NCBI RefSeq assembly: GCF_019740335.1
Contig: NZ_JAHXZS010000001.1
Coordinates: 310,001-374,000 of the forward strand
Reading direction: 5' to 3'
Origin: Alteraquisediminimonas sediminicola
Lineage (GTDB): Bacteria > Pseudomonadota > Alphaproteobacteria > Sphingomonadales > Sphingomonadaceae
Length of the DNA: 64,000 bases
The position numbers were made by a program, and so were the translations under genes. Below, one piece after another: positions 35,873 through 45,585 of the stretch (position 1 is its first letter; every line of letters starts with the position of its first letter). Under the pieces are notes generated by a model, which was not told the DNA's origin, made no database searches, and saw only the letters and a program-made list of their open reading frames with translations.

Positions 35873-36778
35873 ATGACACGAACATTGACACATTTGGAGC
35901 GACTGGAAGCCGAGAGCATCCACATCATGCGCGAGGTGGTGGCCGAGGCCGAACATCCGGTGATGCTGTATTCGGTCGGCAAGGATTCGGCGGTCATGCT
36001 GCATCTGGCGCGCAAGGCGTTTTACCCCTCGCCGCCGCCCTTTCCATTGCTGCATGTCGATACGACGTGGAAATTCCGCGATATGTATGCCCTGCGTGAT
36101 CGCATGGCGACCGAAAGCGGGATGGAATTGCTCGTCTATCAAAACCCGGAAGCTGTCGAAAAAGGCATCAACCCGTTCGATCACGGCCCGTTGCACACCG
36201 ATATGTGGAAGACGGAAGGCCTGAAACAGGCGCTCGATCATTATGGCTTTGACGTCGCCTTTGGCGGCGCGCGGCGCGATGAGGAAAAGAGCCGCGCCAA
36301 GGAGCGCGTCTTTTCCTTCCGCTCGGCCAATCATCGTTGGGACCCGAAGAACCAGCGCCCGGAATTGTGGAACCTCTACAATGCCAAAAAGTCCAAGGCC
36401 GAGAGCATCCGCTGCTTCCCGATTTCCAATTGGACCGAACTCGACATCTGGCAGTATATCCATCTGAACGACATTCCGATTGTCCCGCTCTATTTCGCGG
36501 AAAAGCGCCCGACGGTGGAACGCGACGGCATGTTGCTGATGGTCGATGACGACCGCTTCCCGTTGCGCGACGGCGAAGTGCCGGTCGAACGCTCGATCCG
36601 TTTCCGCACCCTTGGCTGCTACCCGCTGACAGGCGCGGTGGAGTCTGAGGCGAAGACATTGCCCGAGGTCATTCAGGAAATGCTGCTGACCACCACATCG
36701 GAACGCCAAGGCCGCATCATCGACAAGGATGGCGGCGATGCGTCGATGGAGAAGAAGAAGCAGGAGGGCTATTTCTGA
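35873..36778 (+). CDS. cysD: Sulfate adenylyltransferase subunit 2
   Basis: CysD is the catalytic subunit of ATP sulfurylase, making APS from ATP and sulfate in assimilation. With the ATG at 35873 the protein has 301 residues beginning [18 protein letters not shown]. The PP-loop [14 protein letters not shown] is near residue 40. The [16 protein letters not shown] segment and the C-terminal [16 protein letters not shown] motif are conserved. Upstream in-frame ATGs exist (35855 and 35774) but are outside the conserved start. The stop overlaps the cysNC start by one base (TGATG), so the two subunits are coupled. Confidence 0.97.
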   Translation: MTRTLTHLERLEAESIHIMREVVAEAEHPVMLYSVGKDSAVMLHLARKAFYPSPPPFPLLHVDTTWKFRDMYALRDRMATESGMELLVYQNPEAVEKGINPFDHGPLHTDMWKTEGLKQALDHYGFDVAFGGARRDEEKSRAKERVFSFRSANHRWDPKNQRPELWNLYNAKKSKAESIRCFPISNWTELDIWQYIHLNDIPIVPLYFAEKRPTVERDGMLLMVDDDRFPLRDGEVPVERSIRFRTLGCYPLTGAVESEAKTLPEVIQEMLLTTTSERQGRIIDKDGGDASMEKKKQEGYF

Positions 36779-38694
36779 TGGCGACCACATTGGATACCGC
36801 CCCGATCTACCAGACGGACGCGCTGATCGCCGAGGATATCGACGCTTATCTGGAATCGCATCAGCACAAATCGTTGCTGCGCTTCATCACCTGCGGGTCG
36901 GTGGATGACGGCAAATCGACGCTGATCGGCCGGTTGCTCTATGATTCCAAGATGATCTTCGAGGATCAGCTCGCGGCGCTGGAAGCCGACAGCAAGCGCG
37001 TCGGGACGCAGGGGCAGGAAATCGACTTCGCCCTGCTGGTCGATGGCTTGGCGGCGGAGCGCGAACAGGGCATCACCATCGATGTCGCCTATCGCTTCTT
37101 CACCACGGAAAAGCGCAAGTTCATCGTCGCCGATACACCCGGCCATGAACAATATACCCGCAATATGGTGACCGGCGCCTCGACCGCCGATCTCGCGGTC
37201 ATCCTGATCGATGCGCGCAAAGGCGTGTTGACCCAGACGCGCCGCCACAGCTTCCTTGCCCATCTCATCGGCATTCGCAATATCGTGCTGGCCGTCAACA
37301 AGATGGATCTGGTCGATTACAGCCAGAAGGTTTTCGACGATATCGTCGCCGATTACCGCATCTTTGCCGATAGCATCGGGATTCAGGCGTTCACCGCCAT
37401 GCCGATTTCCGGCTTCAAGGGTGACAACATCACCGCTTTGTCGCCCAATACCCCTTGGTATCAGGGCAAGCCGCTGATCCAGCATCTCGAAGAGGTCGAG
37501 GTCGACAATATCGCCGATCAGGCCAAGCCATTTCGCATGGCGGTGCAATGGGTCAATCGTCCGAACCTCGATTTCCGGGGCTTTTCCGGCCAGATCGCAT
37601 CAGGCGTGATCAAGCCGGGCGACGTAGTTCGCGTCCTGCCTTCGGGCAAGACCTCGACCGTCAGCCGAATCGTGACGCTGGATGGCGATTTGGCCGAGGC
37701 CGTGGCCGGTCAGTCGGTCACCATCTGCCTTGCCGATGAAATCGACTGCTCACGCGGCGATGTGCTGGCGATTGCCGATCACCCGCCACAGGTCGCCGAT
37801 CAGTTCGAGGCGAGCATCGTCTGGATGTCGGACGAACATCTGATCCCCGGTCGGCCTTATTGGTTGAAGCTCGGCACCCAAATGGTGTCCGCGACGATCC
37901 AGCCGCCGAAATATCAGGTCAACGTCAACACGATGGAGCATCTGGCGGCACGTACGCTGGAACTGAACGGCATCGGCGTGGCAGTGGTCTCGACCGACAA
38001 GCCGATCGTGTTCGAGCCTTATGACCAGAGCCGGACATTGGGCGGATTCATCCTGATCGACCGCATGACCAATGCGACGGTGGCCGCAGGCATGCTGCAT
38101 TTCTCGCTGCGCCGCGCCCAGAATGTCCATTGGCAGGCGCTGGACGTGAGCCGCGAGGCCCATGCGGTGATGAAGAACCAGACCCCAGCGGTGTTGTGGT
38201 TCACCGGGCTTTCGGGCGCGGGCAAATCGACCATCGCCAATCTGGTGGAGAAAAAGCTCCATGCGCTCGGCAAGCATACGTTCCTGCTGGATGGCGACAA
38301 TGTCCGCCATGGGCTGAACAAGGATCTCGGCTTTACCGAGACCGACCGGATCGAAAACATCCGCCGCGTCGGCGAAGTTGCGCGTCTGATGGCCGATGCC
38401 GGGTTGATCGTGCTCAGCGCGTTCATCTCGCCATTCCGCGCCGAACGCGACATGGTGCGCCATATGATGCCTGATGGCGAGTTCATCGAGGTCCATATCG
38501 ACACGCCATTGGCCGAAGCCGAAAAGCGCGATGTGAAGGGCCTGTACAAAAAGGCCCGCGCGGGTGAGTTGAAGAACTTCACCGGCATCGACAGCCCGTA
38601 TGAAGCGCCGGAAAATCCGGAAATCCGGATCGACACGACGAAGCTGTCACCGGAAGACGCGGCGGAACTGATTGTCGAAAGGCTGTTGGCTTGA
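36778..38694 (+). CDS. cysNC: Bifunctional sulfate adenylyltransferase subunit 1 / APS kinase
   Basis: The 638-residue fusion combines the CysN GTPase (about 1-450) with the CysC adenylylsulfate kinase (about 455-638). GTPase motifs are [14 protein letters not shown] (G1), [11 protein letters not shown] (G3) and NKMDLV (G4). The kinase Walker A is [11 protein letters not shown], followed by [11 protein letters not shown] and [11 protein letters not shown]. The fusion, found in many alphaproteobacteria, channels APS to PAPS. It is coupled to cysD upstream and followed by cysQ after 2 bp, forming a complete sulfate-activation unit. The reductases cysH and cysIJ are not in the window. Confidence 0.97.
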   Translation: MATTLDTAPIYQTDALIAEDIDAYLESHQHKSLLRFITCGSVDDGKSTLIGRLLYDSKMIFEDQLAALEADSKRVGTQGQEIDFALLVDGLAAEREQGITIDVAYRFFTTEKRKFIVADTPGHEQYTRNMVTGASTADLAVILIDARKGVLTQTRRHSFLAHLIGIRNIVLAVNKMDLVDYSQKVFDDIVADYRIFADSIGIQAFTAMPISGFKGDNITALSPNTPWYQGKPLIQHLEEVEVDNIADQAKPFRMAVQWVNRPNLDFRGFSGQIASGVIKPGDVVRVLPSGKTSTVSRIVTLDGDLAEAVAGQSVTICLADEIDCSRGDVLAIADHPPQVADQFEASIVWMSDEHLIPGRPYWLKLGTQMVSATIQPPKYQVNVNTMEHLAARTLELNGIGVAVVSTDKPIVFEPYDQSRTLGGFILIDRMTNATVAAGMLHFSLRRAQNVHWQALDVSREAHAVMKNQTPAVLWFTGLSGAGKSTIANLVEKKLHALGKHTFLLDGDNVRHGLNKDLGFTETDRIENIRRVGEVARLMADAGLIVLSAFISPFRAERDMVRHMMPDGEFIEVHIDTPLAEAEKRDVKGLYKKARAGELKNFTGIDSPYEAPENPEIRIDTTKLSPEDAAELIVERLLA

Positions 38695-38696
38695 CC

Positions 38697-39425
38697 ATGA
38701 CCGATGGCGAACTCGCGGCCACGCTCGCCGAAAGCGCCGGACGCATCCTGCGCGAGGTGCGCGGGTCGGGTCTGCTATCGGCCAAGGCCTTGGGCAAGGC
38801 GGGCGATCAGACCGCCAACCAGTTCCTTATCCATGCAATCGGCGAACAACGCCCCGATGACGGGCTGTTGTCCGAGGAAAGCAAGGACACCGACGAACGT
38901 CTGAGCAAATCGCGGGTGTGGATCATCGACCCCGTCGATGGCACCCGCGAATATGGCGAGGCGCGCAGCGATTGGGCGGTGCATGTGGCGCTGGCCGTCG
39001 ATGGCGTGCCGACCATCGGCGCGGTGGCGCTTCCGGATGCGGATATGGTGTTGCGTTCCGATCAGCCGGTGCGGCTCCCGCCCGCAGGTACACCGCTGCG
39101 CATGGTCGTCAGCCGCACCCGTCCCGCCGCAGAGGCGCTGGCCGTGGCCGAAAAGCTTGGCGCGACGCTGATCCCGATGGGGTCGGCAGGCGCCAAGGCG
39201 ATGGCGGTGATCCGGGGTGAGGCCGATATCTACCTCCACTCCGGCGGCCAATATGAATGGGACAGTTGCGCCCCCGTCGCGGTGGCGCTGGCACATGGCC
39301 TGCAGTGTTCGCGCATGGATGGGTCGCCGCTCGTCTATAATCAGCGCGATGTCTATATGCCCGACCTGCTCATTTGCAGGCCGGAACATGCGGCAGCCAT
39401 ATTGGAACTCGTCGCGGGGCTGTAG
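38697..39425 (+). CDS. cysQ: 3'(2'),5'-bisphosphate nucleotidase CysQ
   Basis: CysQ hydrolyses PAP (and PAPS), protecting the sulfate pathway from product build-up. The 242-residue protein has the inositol-monophosphatase fold with metal motifs LLSEESKD, DPVDGTREY and YEWDSCAPVAV. With the ATG at 38697 the start lies 2 bp after cysNC; a TTG at 38691 would overlap it. The position directly after cysNC fits its role. A related inositol monophosphatase activity cannot be excluded from sequence alone. Confidence 0.92.
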   Translation: MTDGELAATLAESAGRILREVRGSGLLSAKALGKAGDQTANQFLIHAIGEQRPDDGLLSEESKDTDERLSKSRVWIIDPVDGTREYGEARSDWAVHVALAVDGVPTIGAVALPDADMVLRSDQPVRLPPAGTPLRMVVSRTRPAAEALAVAEKLGATLIPMGSAGAKAMAVIRGEADIYLHSGGQYEWDSCAPVAVALAHGLQCSRMDGSPLVYNQRDVYMPDLLICRPEHAAAILELVAGL

Positions 39426-39429
39426 GCCC

Positions 39430-40314
39430 TTATTTGCTCCACCGCGCAAAAATCGCGGTGGGCAGCAACAGGCCTCGCGATTCTTCACGCACGGCGAGTT
39501 CGCCGCATTCGACCGTACCGCCCAGATCCTGCATCATCTGGCGCATCAATTCGCCAATCGACAAGGCCGACATGCGGATCGCATAGACGGTGAGGAAGAG
39601 AAATTTGCTATTCTCGTCCAACAACGCGCGACAGTCCTGCAACAGGCCCGGCAGCCCTTCTTCCAGTCGCCAAATTTCGCCATTCGGCCCACGGCCATAT
39701 TTCGGCGGATCGAGGATGATCCCATCGTAACGACGGCCACGCCGCCCTTCCCGCGCGGTGAATTTGGCGGCATCGTCGATCATCCAGCGGATCGGTTTAT
39801 CTTCCATGCCCGAAAGCACCGCATTGCGCTTGCCTGCCTCGACCGACTTTTTCGACGCATCGACATGGGTTACCTTGGCCCCCGCACCCGCCAGCGCAAG
39901 GCTGCCGACCCCGGTATAGCCGAACAGGTTCATCACCTCTTGCTCAGGCGCAATCTGCCCGCGCATCCAATCCCAGACCGGCGACATATCGGGAAAGAAG
40001 CCCAAATGACGAAACGGCGTGCAACTCGCCTGAAAGGTCACATCGCGCCAATGCAGCGGCCAGCCGTTTTCCGGCAGGCGTCCGTTGATTTCCCAACGGC
40101 CCCCGCCATCCTCATCTGCGCCGGGCAGAAATTCGCCATCCGCATCCCAATTATCGAGCGCCGGCGCCCACATCGCTTGGGGTTCCGGGCGAATGAAGCG
40201 GCGCTTGCCATAACGTTCGAGTTTACGGCCATGGCCGGAATCGATCAGGCCATAATCATCCCAACCCTCTGTCACCATCGTGAGCATCGGTGGGAGTAAA
40301 GTATCTAGGGTCAC
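39430..40314 (-). CDS. Class I SAM-dependent methyltransferase (RlmI-like)
   Basis: The protein is a Rossmann-fold methyltransferase. The SAM-binding motif I reads VMNLFGYTGVGSLALAGAGA, followed by an acidic end of beta-2 (HVDASKKSV). The catalytic-type motif IILDPPKYGRGP matches the RlmI/RlmK family of rRNA cytosine-C5/guanine methyltransferases. The GTG at 40314 overlaps the stop of the M16 peptidase gene (GTGA) and gives 294 residues; internal ATGs at 40287 and 40278 are alternatives. No PUA domain is evident, unlike RlmI of E. coli. It ends 4 bp from the convergent cysQ, and its exact rRNA target is unknown. Confidence 0.85.
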   Translation of the reverse strand: MTLDTLLPPMLTMVTEGWDDYGLIDSGHGRKLERYGKRRFIRPEPQAMWAPALDNWDADGEFLPGADEDGGGRWEINGRLPENGWPLHWRDVTFQASCTPFRHLGFFPDMSPVWDWMRGQIAPEQEVMNLFGYTGVGSLALAGAGAKVTHVDASKKSVEAGKRNAVLSGMEDKPIRWMIDDAAKFTAREGRRGRRYDGIILDPPKYGRGPNGEIWRLEEGLPGLLQDCRALLDENSKFLFLTVYAIRMSALSIGELMRQMMQDLGGTVECGELAVREESRGLLLPTAIFARWSK

Positions 40315-41528
40315 GCCATCGCTCCTACGGTCGCGAATGCCTGTGGGCTGGAGAGCATCGCCTGCGCCGCGGCGCGGCATTGCGCCACTGTCACGGCTTC
40401 GCTTTGCGCCACCAATTCCGACGGCAGCACGATCCGGCCATGAATCTGGATTTGACGCGCCAGATTGTCGCAACGGGCCGCCACGCTTTCCAGCCCCATC
40501 AACAACCCGGCCCGGCCTTGCGCCTTGGCGCGATTGAGTTCCGCCTCGGTCAGATTTTCCGCCGCCTCATGCAATATTTGGCGCGACAATTCATAGGCCT
40601 CATGCGCCTGATCGTCATTGGCCGCGCAATAGACGCCGAACAGGCCAGTATCGCGGAACGGCTGCAACCAACTATAAATACTATAAGCAAGGCCGCGCTG
40701 CTCGCGCACCTGTTGGAACAGGCGAGACGCCATGCCGCCGCCCGTAATCGCCGAAAATAGCGACAACGCATGCAGGTCGTCTGCCGTGAAGCTTGTGCCT
40801 TGATAGGCAAAGGCGAGATGCACCTGATCAAGATCGCGCTGATCCGCCGTGCGTCCACCGGTAAAGGGCGCATCGACAATCGCGGGCATCGCCCCCGGCA
40901 CCAGATCGCCAAAGCGCGCCTCCGCCAGTTTCAGCAATTTGTCCGCATCGACCTTGCCCGCTGCCGCCAGCACAAGATTGGAGGGGCGATATTGGGTCGC
41001 GATCCAATCGCCCAAATCGGACACATCAAAGCCGTTGATGCTTTCTTCATTGCCCAGCACCGGACGCCCCAGCGCCGCGCCGCCAAAGGCCGCCGCATGC
41101 AAATGATCGAACACGATATCGTCTGGCGTATCCCGGCTTTCGCCCAGTTCGGCCAGCACCACCTGCTTTTCGCGTTCCAGCTCGCCCGCATCGAACCAAG
41201 GCGCGCGCACCAGATCGGCAATCATGTCGATGGCGAGGGTCAGATCACCCGGCATGATCCGCGCATGAAAGACCGTATGGTCCCGCGCCGTCCATGCATT
41301 GAGAGAGCCGCCGACATCCTCGATATCCTCGGCAATCGCCTTGGCATCGCGGCTGCCTGCGCCTTTGAACACCATATGTTCGACCATATGGGCAAGGCCC
41401 GTCTTGGCCTCTGTTTCGCCGCGCGAACCGCTGTCGATATACAGACCGGCAGCAGCCGTCTCCATCCCCGGCATTTGTTCGACGGCGATGGTCAGGCCAT
41501 TGGCAAGCCGGTGCAGTTCAACTGTCAT
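40311..41528 (-). CDS. M16 family zinc peptidase
   Basis: The 405-residue protein has an M16 (insulinase/mitochondrial processing peptidase) N-terminal domain with the inverted zinc motif HMVEH (HxxEH) in GLAHMVEHMVFKGAG, near residues 50-54, and a distal Glu in the ELEREKQVVLAEL segment. The C-terminal half is a second, catalytically inactive M16 repeat, so one polypeptide holds an active and an inactive lobe, as in alphaproteobacterial processing-peptidase homologues. It has no signal peptide and is probably cytoplasmic. It overlaps thrC upstream and the methyltransferase downstream by 4 bp each. Confidence 0.93.
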   Translation of the reverse strand: MTVELHRLANGLTIAVEQMPGMETAAAGLYIDSGSRGETEAKTGLAHMVEHMVFKGAGSRDAKAIAEDIEDVGGSLNAWTARDHTVFHARIMPGDLTLAIDMIADLVRAPWFDAGELEREKQVVLAELGESRDTPDDIVFDHLHAAAFGGAALGRPVLGNEESINGFDVSDLGDWIATQYRPSNLVLAAAGKVDADKLLKLAEARFGDLVPGAMPAIVDAPFTGGRTADQRDLDQVHLAFAYQGTSFTADDLHALSLFSAITGGGMASRLFQQVREQRGLAYSIYSWLQPFRDTGLFGVYCAANDDQAHEAYELSRQILHEAAENLTEAELNRAKAQGRAGLLMGLESVAARCDNLARQIQIHGRIVLPSELVAQSEAVTVAQCRAAAQAMLSSPQAFATVGAMA

Positions 41529-42925
41529 CCGATGGGGGTCGCCCGCTCGGCGATCCAGTCTTCTACCGCCTGAATATCGTTCGGCAGCACGACATAACGC
41601 TCTTCGCGTTCGAACAAACCGGAAATCCGCGCGGGCAAAGGTGGCCGCTGGCCAGTGGCGCGTTCCACCGCATCGCGGAACTTGGCCGGATGGGCGGTCG
41701 CCAGCGTCACGATCGGCACCGACGGATCAAGATCCGCCTCCCATGCCGCCTGCAAGCCGATCGCCGTGTGCGGGTCGATAATCTCGCCCGAGCGCGAATA
41801 AGCGCGACGCATCGCGAGCGCCATGCCATCCGCATCGATGCGGGCGCTGGAAAACAGCCCTGCCGCCTCTTCGCGCATCGCCGCGGGGATCTGCATCGCC
41901 TTTGTCGCTTCGAACTCCTTCATCGTCGCCGCCAGCGCCGCGCCATCGCGACCATGCAGGTCGAACAACAGCCGTTCGAAATTGCTCGATACCTGAATGT
42001 CCATGCTCGGCGCCGCCGTGGGCGACACGCTACCGCAGGAATAATCGCCGACCGACAAAGCGCGGTGGAGAATATCGTTCACATTGGTGGCGACGATCAG
42101 CTTTGCCACCGGCAGCCCCATTTTCGCCGCGACATAGCCCGCAAACACATCGCCGAAATTACCAGTCGGGACCGAATAGGCGATTTCACGATGCGGTGCG
42201 CCCAGACGCACGCCGCTGTAAAAATAATAGACGATCTGCGCCATCAACCGCGCCCAGTTGATCGAGTTCACCGCCGACAGGCGGAAACGACCGGCGAACG
42301 ACTGATCCGCGAACATCGCCTTGACCATCGCCTGCGCGTCGTCAAAGCTGCCCTTGATCGCGATGTTGTGGACATTGGGCGACAGCACCGTCGTCATCTG
42401 GCGACGCTGCACATCCGATACCCGGCCTTCCGGGTGGATCATGAAAATATCGACCTTCGCACGGCCCGCCAGCGCATCAATCGCCGCCGAACCGGTATCG
42501 CCAGAGGTCGCGCCGACCACCGTCAAATGCGTATCGCGGGGTGCCAGAAAACGTTCGAACAACAGGCCGAGCAATTGCAGCGCGACATCCTTGAACGCCA
42601 GCGTCGGGCCGTGGAACAGCTCCAGCAGCCATTGCGTTTCGTCGATCTGCTTGAGCGGCGTCACCGCATCATGCGAAAATCTGCCATAAGCCTGAGTGCA
42701 AAGATCGCGAAGACTCGCTTCATCCAACGCATCGCCGACAAAAGGCTTCATCACCCGAATGGCGGTTTCCACATAGGAAAGGCCAGACATCGCCGCGATT
42801 TCGTCGCGGGTGAAGGTCGGCCAGCGTTCAGGCACATACAGCCCCCCATCGGCGGCAAGGCCCGCTAAGGTGACGGCTTCAAAGTCGAGAACGGGGGATG
42901 CCCCGCGAGTGGAGATATAGCGCAT
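41525..42925 (-). CDS. thrC: Threonine synthase
   Basis: ThrC converts phosphohomoserine to threonine using PLP. With the ATG at 42925 the protein has 466 residues starting MRYISTRGASPVLDFEAV. The PLP lysine is in LAFKDVALQLLG, and the ATSGDTGSAAI loop and SVPTGNFGDVFAGY phosphate-binding region are present. The frame extends slightly upstream to 42988 without family similarity. The last 4 bp overlap the M16 peptidase start. The gene continues the long cytochrome oxidase cluster on the same strand, with 10 bp separating it from surf1. Confidence 0.97.
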   Translation of the reverse strand: MRYISTRGASPVLDFEAVTLAGLAADGGLYVPERWPTFTRDEIAAMSGLSYVETAIRVMKPFVGDALDEASLRDLCTQAYGRFSHDAVTPLKQIDETQWLLELFHGPTLAFKDVALQLLGLLFERFLAPRDTHLTVVGATSGDTGSAAIDALAGRAKVDIFMIHPEGRVSDVQRRQMTTVLSPNVHNIAIKGSFDDAQAMVKAMFADQSFAGRFRLSAVNSINWARLMAQIVYYFYSGVRLGAPHREIAYSVPTGNFGDVFAGYVAAKMGLPVAKLIVATNVNDILHRALSVGDYSCGSVSPTAAPSMDIQVSSNFERLLFDLHGRDGAALAATMKEFEATKAMQIPAAMREEAAGLFSSARIDADGMALAMRRAYSRSGEIIDPHTAIGLQAAWEADLDPSVPIVTLATAHPAKFRDAVERATGQRPPLPARISGLFEREERYVVLPNDIQAVEDWIAERATPIG

Positions 42926-42935
42926 GCTCGCGCGA

Positions 42936-43529
42936 TTAGCCTTGATTGGCGTCCAACGCAACCAGCCTGCGACGTAGCGCGAGCGCATAAATGATCAACG
43001 CTGCCGTCGCGAAGAAAAACCACTGAAATGCATAGCCCAGATGATTGTTCGGAATGTTGCGAATATCGGGCTTTGCGCTGGCCTCCAGTCCCGGCGCAGC
43101 GACATCGGAAACCAAGGCGATCCGGTGCTTTGGATCGGGACCGATCACGCCCGTCACCGGCCCGCCGCGCCATTTCGGGCTATCCGGCTTGCGCGACCAG
43201 CCAATATCGACGGCCATCACCGGCGCATCGCCACCGCCCGCACGGCATTCCGCCACATGACGATAGCCGGTTTCGCCCGCTTGATTGGAACCGGCGCGCG
43301 CCATCATCCCCTCAACCGTTAGGCAGAGCCCGGCAGAGCGACGAAACAGGCTGCTGTCATCTCTTGGATTCGCCGGATATTCAATCGGCGGCAATGTCAT
43401 CGCCCGTTCATAACGCGCGAGCAACGCCGCCTTTTCATCTGCGCGGCGCAATTGCCAAATGCCGAGTGCGATCATCACGGCCACGGCGGCAAGCACGATC
43501 AGGGTCGGGAGTAACGGTATGCGTCGCAT
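42936..43529 (-). CDS. surf1: SURF1-family cytochrome oxidase assembly protein
   Basis: SURF1 proteins help insert heme a into cytochrome c oxidase subunit I. The ATG at 43529 gives 197 residues. A first membrane helix (PLLPTLIVLAAVAVMIALGI, residues 5-24) is followed by WQLRRADEKAALL, a periplasmic domain, and a second helix near the C-terminus preceded by NNHLGYAFQWFFF. These paired end helices and motifs are diagnostic. The position among ctaE, ctaG and ctaB agrees. The central domain is shorter than in mitochondrial SURF1. Confidence 0.93.
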   Translation of the reverse strand: MRRIPLLPTLIVLAAVAVMIALGIWQLRRADEKAALLARYERAMTLPPIEYPANPRDDSSLFRRSAGLCLTVEGMMARAGSNQAGETGYRHVAECRAGGGDAPVMAVDIGWSRKPDSPKWRGGPVTGVIGPDPKHRIALVSDVAAPGLEASAKPDIRNIPNNHLGYAFQWFFFATAALIIYALALRRRLVALDANQG

Positions 43530-43583
43530 GATTGATACCTTTTCGTAAAAGGCGGGCCAACACACCTTACTGAAGATCAAGCA

Positions 43584-43964
43584 TCAATCCGGACGGACTA
43601 GCTGCCCTTCTCGTGCCTGATGCTGATATTCAAGGATCAACAATAGCGCCTTGCCGAACCGAAGGGAATAGACGACCCCGATCAGCGTCAACGGCACCCA
43701 TAGCAACACATGCACCCACCAAGCAGGCTCGAACGCCAACTCAACCCAAATCGCGAGGCCGGAAATAATCCCGCCGATGATGAGGATGAGGAAAGCAGCC
43801 GGACCATCGCCGACGTTGAATTGGCCGAAATCAAAACCGCAGGCGCGGCATTTGGGAGCGAATCCGACAATCGTATCGAATAATGTCGCTGCCCCACAAT
43901 GCGGACAGCGGCCCGCCGAGGCCGTAATCACGGCACCGGACAGACCGCTGTCTTTATTGGTCAC
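43584..43964 (-). CDS. DUF983 family membrane protein
   Basis: The 126-residue product has an N-terminal zinc-ribbon-like pair, CPHCG and CRACG (about residues 20-44), followed by two membrane helices (about 57-77 and 82-104). This is the DUF983 layout, found in cytochrome oxidase clusters of alphaproteobacteria between ctaE and surf1. A role in oxidase assembly or copper handling is suggested by position only. Translation begins with GTG at 43964; no upstream ATG is available in frame. Confidence 0.88.
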   Translation of the reverse strand: MTNKDSGLSGAVITASAGRCPHCGAATLFDTIVGFAPKCRACGFDFGQFNVGDGPAAFLILIIGGIISGLAIWVELAFEPAWWVHVLLWVPLTLIGVVYSLRFGKALLLILEYQHQAREGQLVRPD

Positions 43965-43999
43965 GATAATATGTACCGTTCAATCTTTAGAGTACTGGC

Positions 44000-44863
44000 T
44001 TAACCGTGCAGAGCCGCGCCCCAGCTGCCCCATACATAGATGGTGGCAAACAGGAACAGCCAAACAACGTCAACGAAATGCCAATACCAAGCGGCTGCTT
44101 CGAAACCGAAATGCTGCTTCGGCGTGAAATGGCCCTTTTCGGCGCGGATCAGACAGACGATCAGGAAGATCGTGCCGACGACCACATGGAAGCCGTGGAA
44201 ACCGGTCGCCATATAGAATGCCGCGCTGTAGTTCAGACCCTTAAAGGCAAACGGTGCGTGGATATATTCATAAGCCTGGATCGAACTGAACAGCAGACCG
44301 AGCAAAATCGTGCACCACAGACCCTTTTTCAGGCCATCACGATCACCATGCAGCAGCGCGTGATGCGCCCAGGTGACGGTCGTGCCCGAGCAGAGCAGGA
44401 TCAGCGTGTTGAGCAGCGGGAAAGCGAACGGATCGATCACTTCGATGCCCTTGGGCGGGAAAACGGCGAGCGCAGCCGCGCCTTCCTGACCCGTCACGTT
44501 GGTAATCACGCCATCGGCGATCTGCAACGGCACCGGGAAAAGCGAGAAGTCGAAAAACGCCCAGAACCAGCCCACGAAGAACATGACTTCCGAAGCGATG
44601 AACAAGATCATGCCATAACGCAGATGCAGCTGCACCACCGGCGTATGATCGCCCGAATGCGCTTCTTTGACGACATCCGCCCACCAGCTGTAAAAAACAA
44701 ACAGCAGTGACGCCACGCCGACATAGAATACCGCAGCGCCATAAGGCTGTGCGTGCATCCACATGATCGCGCCAAACGCCAATGCCAGCGCTGCCACCGC
44801 ACCGGCCAGCGGCCAGACGCTCGGCGGCAGGATGTGATAATCGTGAGTTTTGCCTCCGGCCAT
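44000..44863 (-). CDS. ctaE: Cytochrome c oxidase subunit III
   Basis: Subunit III stabilises the aa3-type cytochrome c oxidase and its proton uptake. The 287-residue protein has seven membrane helices starting with the HDYHILPPSVWPLAGA segment. It carries the conserved FFVGWFWAFF, GTTVTWAHHALL and FKGLNYSAAFYMATGFHGFH (helix V) motifs and ends with WYWHFVDVVWLFLFATIY. It follows ctaG by 37 bp and is expected to be cotranscribed with it. Confidence 0.97.
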   Translation of the reverse strand: MAGGKTHDYHILPPSVWPLAGAVAALALAFGAIMWMHAQPYGAAVFYVGVASLLFVFYSWWADVVKEAHSGDHTPVVQLHLRYGMILFIASEVMFFVGWFWAFFDFSLFPVPLQIADGVITNVTGQEGAAALAVFPPKGIEVIDPFAFPLLNTLILLCSGTTVTWAHHALLHGDRDGLKKGLWCTILLGLLFSSIQAYEYIHAPFAFKGLNYSAAFYMATGFHGFHVVVGTIFLIVCLIRAEKGHFTPKQHFGFEAAAWYWHFVDVVWLFLFATIYVWGSWGAALHG

Positions 44864-44900
44864 TATCTATGCCCCTCGTAATATGTGATTCCCGAAGTCC

Positions 44901-45455
44901 TTAGCGACCTGATGCGCTTTGGTCCACAGGGTAGAATGTGTAGGAAAGCGTGATTTCGCTGATATCTTTCGTATCCGGATCATCCATGATCTTCGGATCG
45001 ACGAAATAAGTCACCGGCATCCGCACTTCCTGCCCGGCCTTCAACGTCTGCTCGGTAAAGCAGAAACACTGTATCTTGCTGAAATATTTACCGGCCTGAA
45101 TCGGCGTCACGTTAAATGTCGCGCGACCGGTGATGGGCGCAGAGGACAGATTCTTCGCGGTGTAAATTGCGATTTTGCGCGCGCCAATGGCAGCATTGTC
45201 CGTGAATTTTTCCGGCACGAAATGCCATGGCATACCCTCGGCGACATTGCTGTCGAACCGGATCGACAAAATCTTGCCAACAGGCTTGGCAGGCAAGGCC
45301 GATTCCGCGACCCGCATCGTCGTGCCGCCAAAGCCGGTGACCTGACAAAAAATGCGATAGATCGGCACGGCGGCAAAACCAAGAGCTATCATGGCCACGG
45401 CGAGCAAGCCCGCCAACGCCCCCGTCTTCGCATTGCGTTGAGCGAGCGCCGTCAC
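44901..45455 (-). CDS. ctaG: Cytochrome c oxidase assembly protein CtaG (Cox11 type)
   Basis: CtaG/Cox11 delivers copper to the CuB site of subunit I. The 184-residue protein has a short N-terminus, one membrane helix (about 14-33), and a periplasmic immunoglobulin-like domain with the copper-binding motif IQCFCFTEQTL. The PVTYFVDP and TLSYTFYPVD segments are conserved. It starts with GTG at 45455, one base after the stop of the 42-codon gene (TAAGGTG), indicating coupled translation. Confidence 0.96.
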   Translation of the reverse strand: MTALAQRNAKTGALAGLLAVAMIALGFAAVPIYRIFCQVTGFGGTTMRVAESALPAKPVGKILSIRFDSNVAEGMPWHFVPEKFTDNAAIGARKIAIYTAKNLSSAPITGRATFNVTPIQAGKYFSKIQCFCFTEQTLKAGQEVRMPVTYFVDPKIMDDPDTKDISEITLSYTFYPVDQSASGR

Positions 45456-45456
45456 C

Positions 45457-45585
45457 TTAACCGCCCATTTTTGCGATGGTGATACCGAATGTCAGGACGA
45501 CCAGCGCACCCAACGACCATGCCATGACCTTTGCGCGCGCCAATTGACGGGCACGGACGGCGGCGGTGTATTCCAATTCGTTCAT
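45457..45585 (-). CDS. 42-aa membrane mini-protein in the oxidase cluster
   Basis: A 42-codon frame runs from ATG 45585 to TAA 45459-45457. The product begins [19 protein letters not shown], an amphipathic basic segment, then a single membrane helix, [16 protein letters not shown]. Its start overlaps the ctaB stop by 4 bp (ATGA), and its stop is one base from the ctaG start, so it fills the gap exactly. Small proteins at this position (CoxF-like) occur in alphaproteobacterial ctaB-ctaG clusters, which supports a real gene. Its role is unknown; a small oxidase subunit or assembly helper is possible. Confidence 0.85.
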   Translation of the reverse strand: MNELEYTAAVRARQLARAKVMAWSLGALVVLTFGITIAKMGG

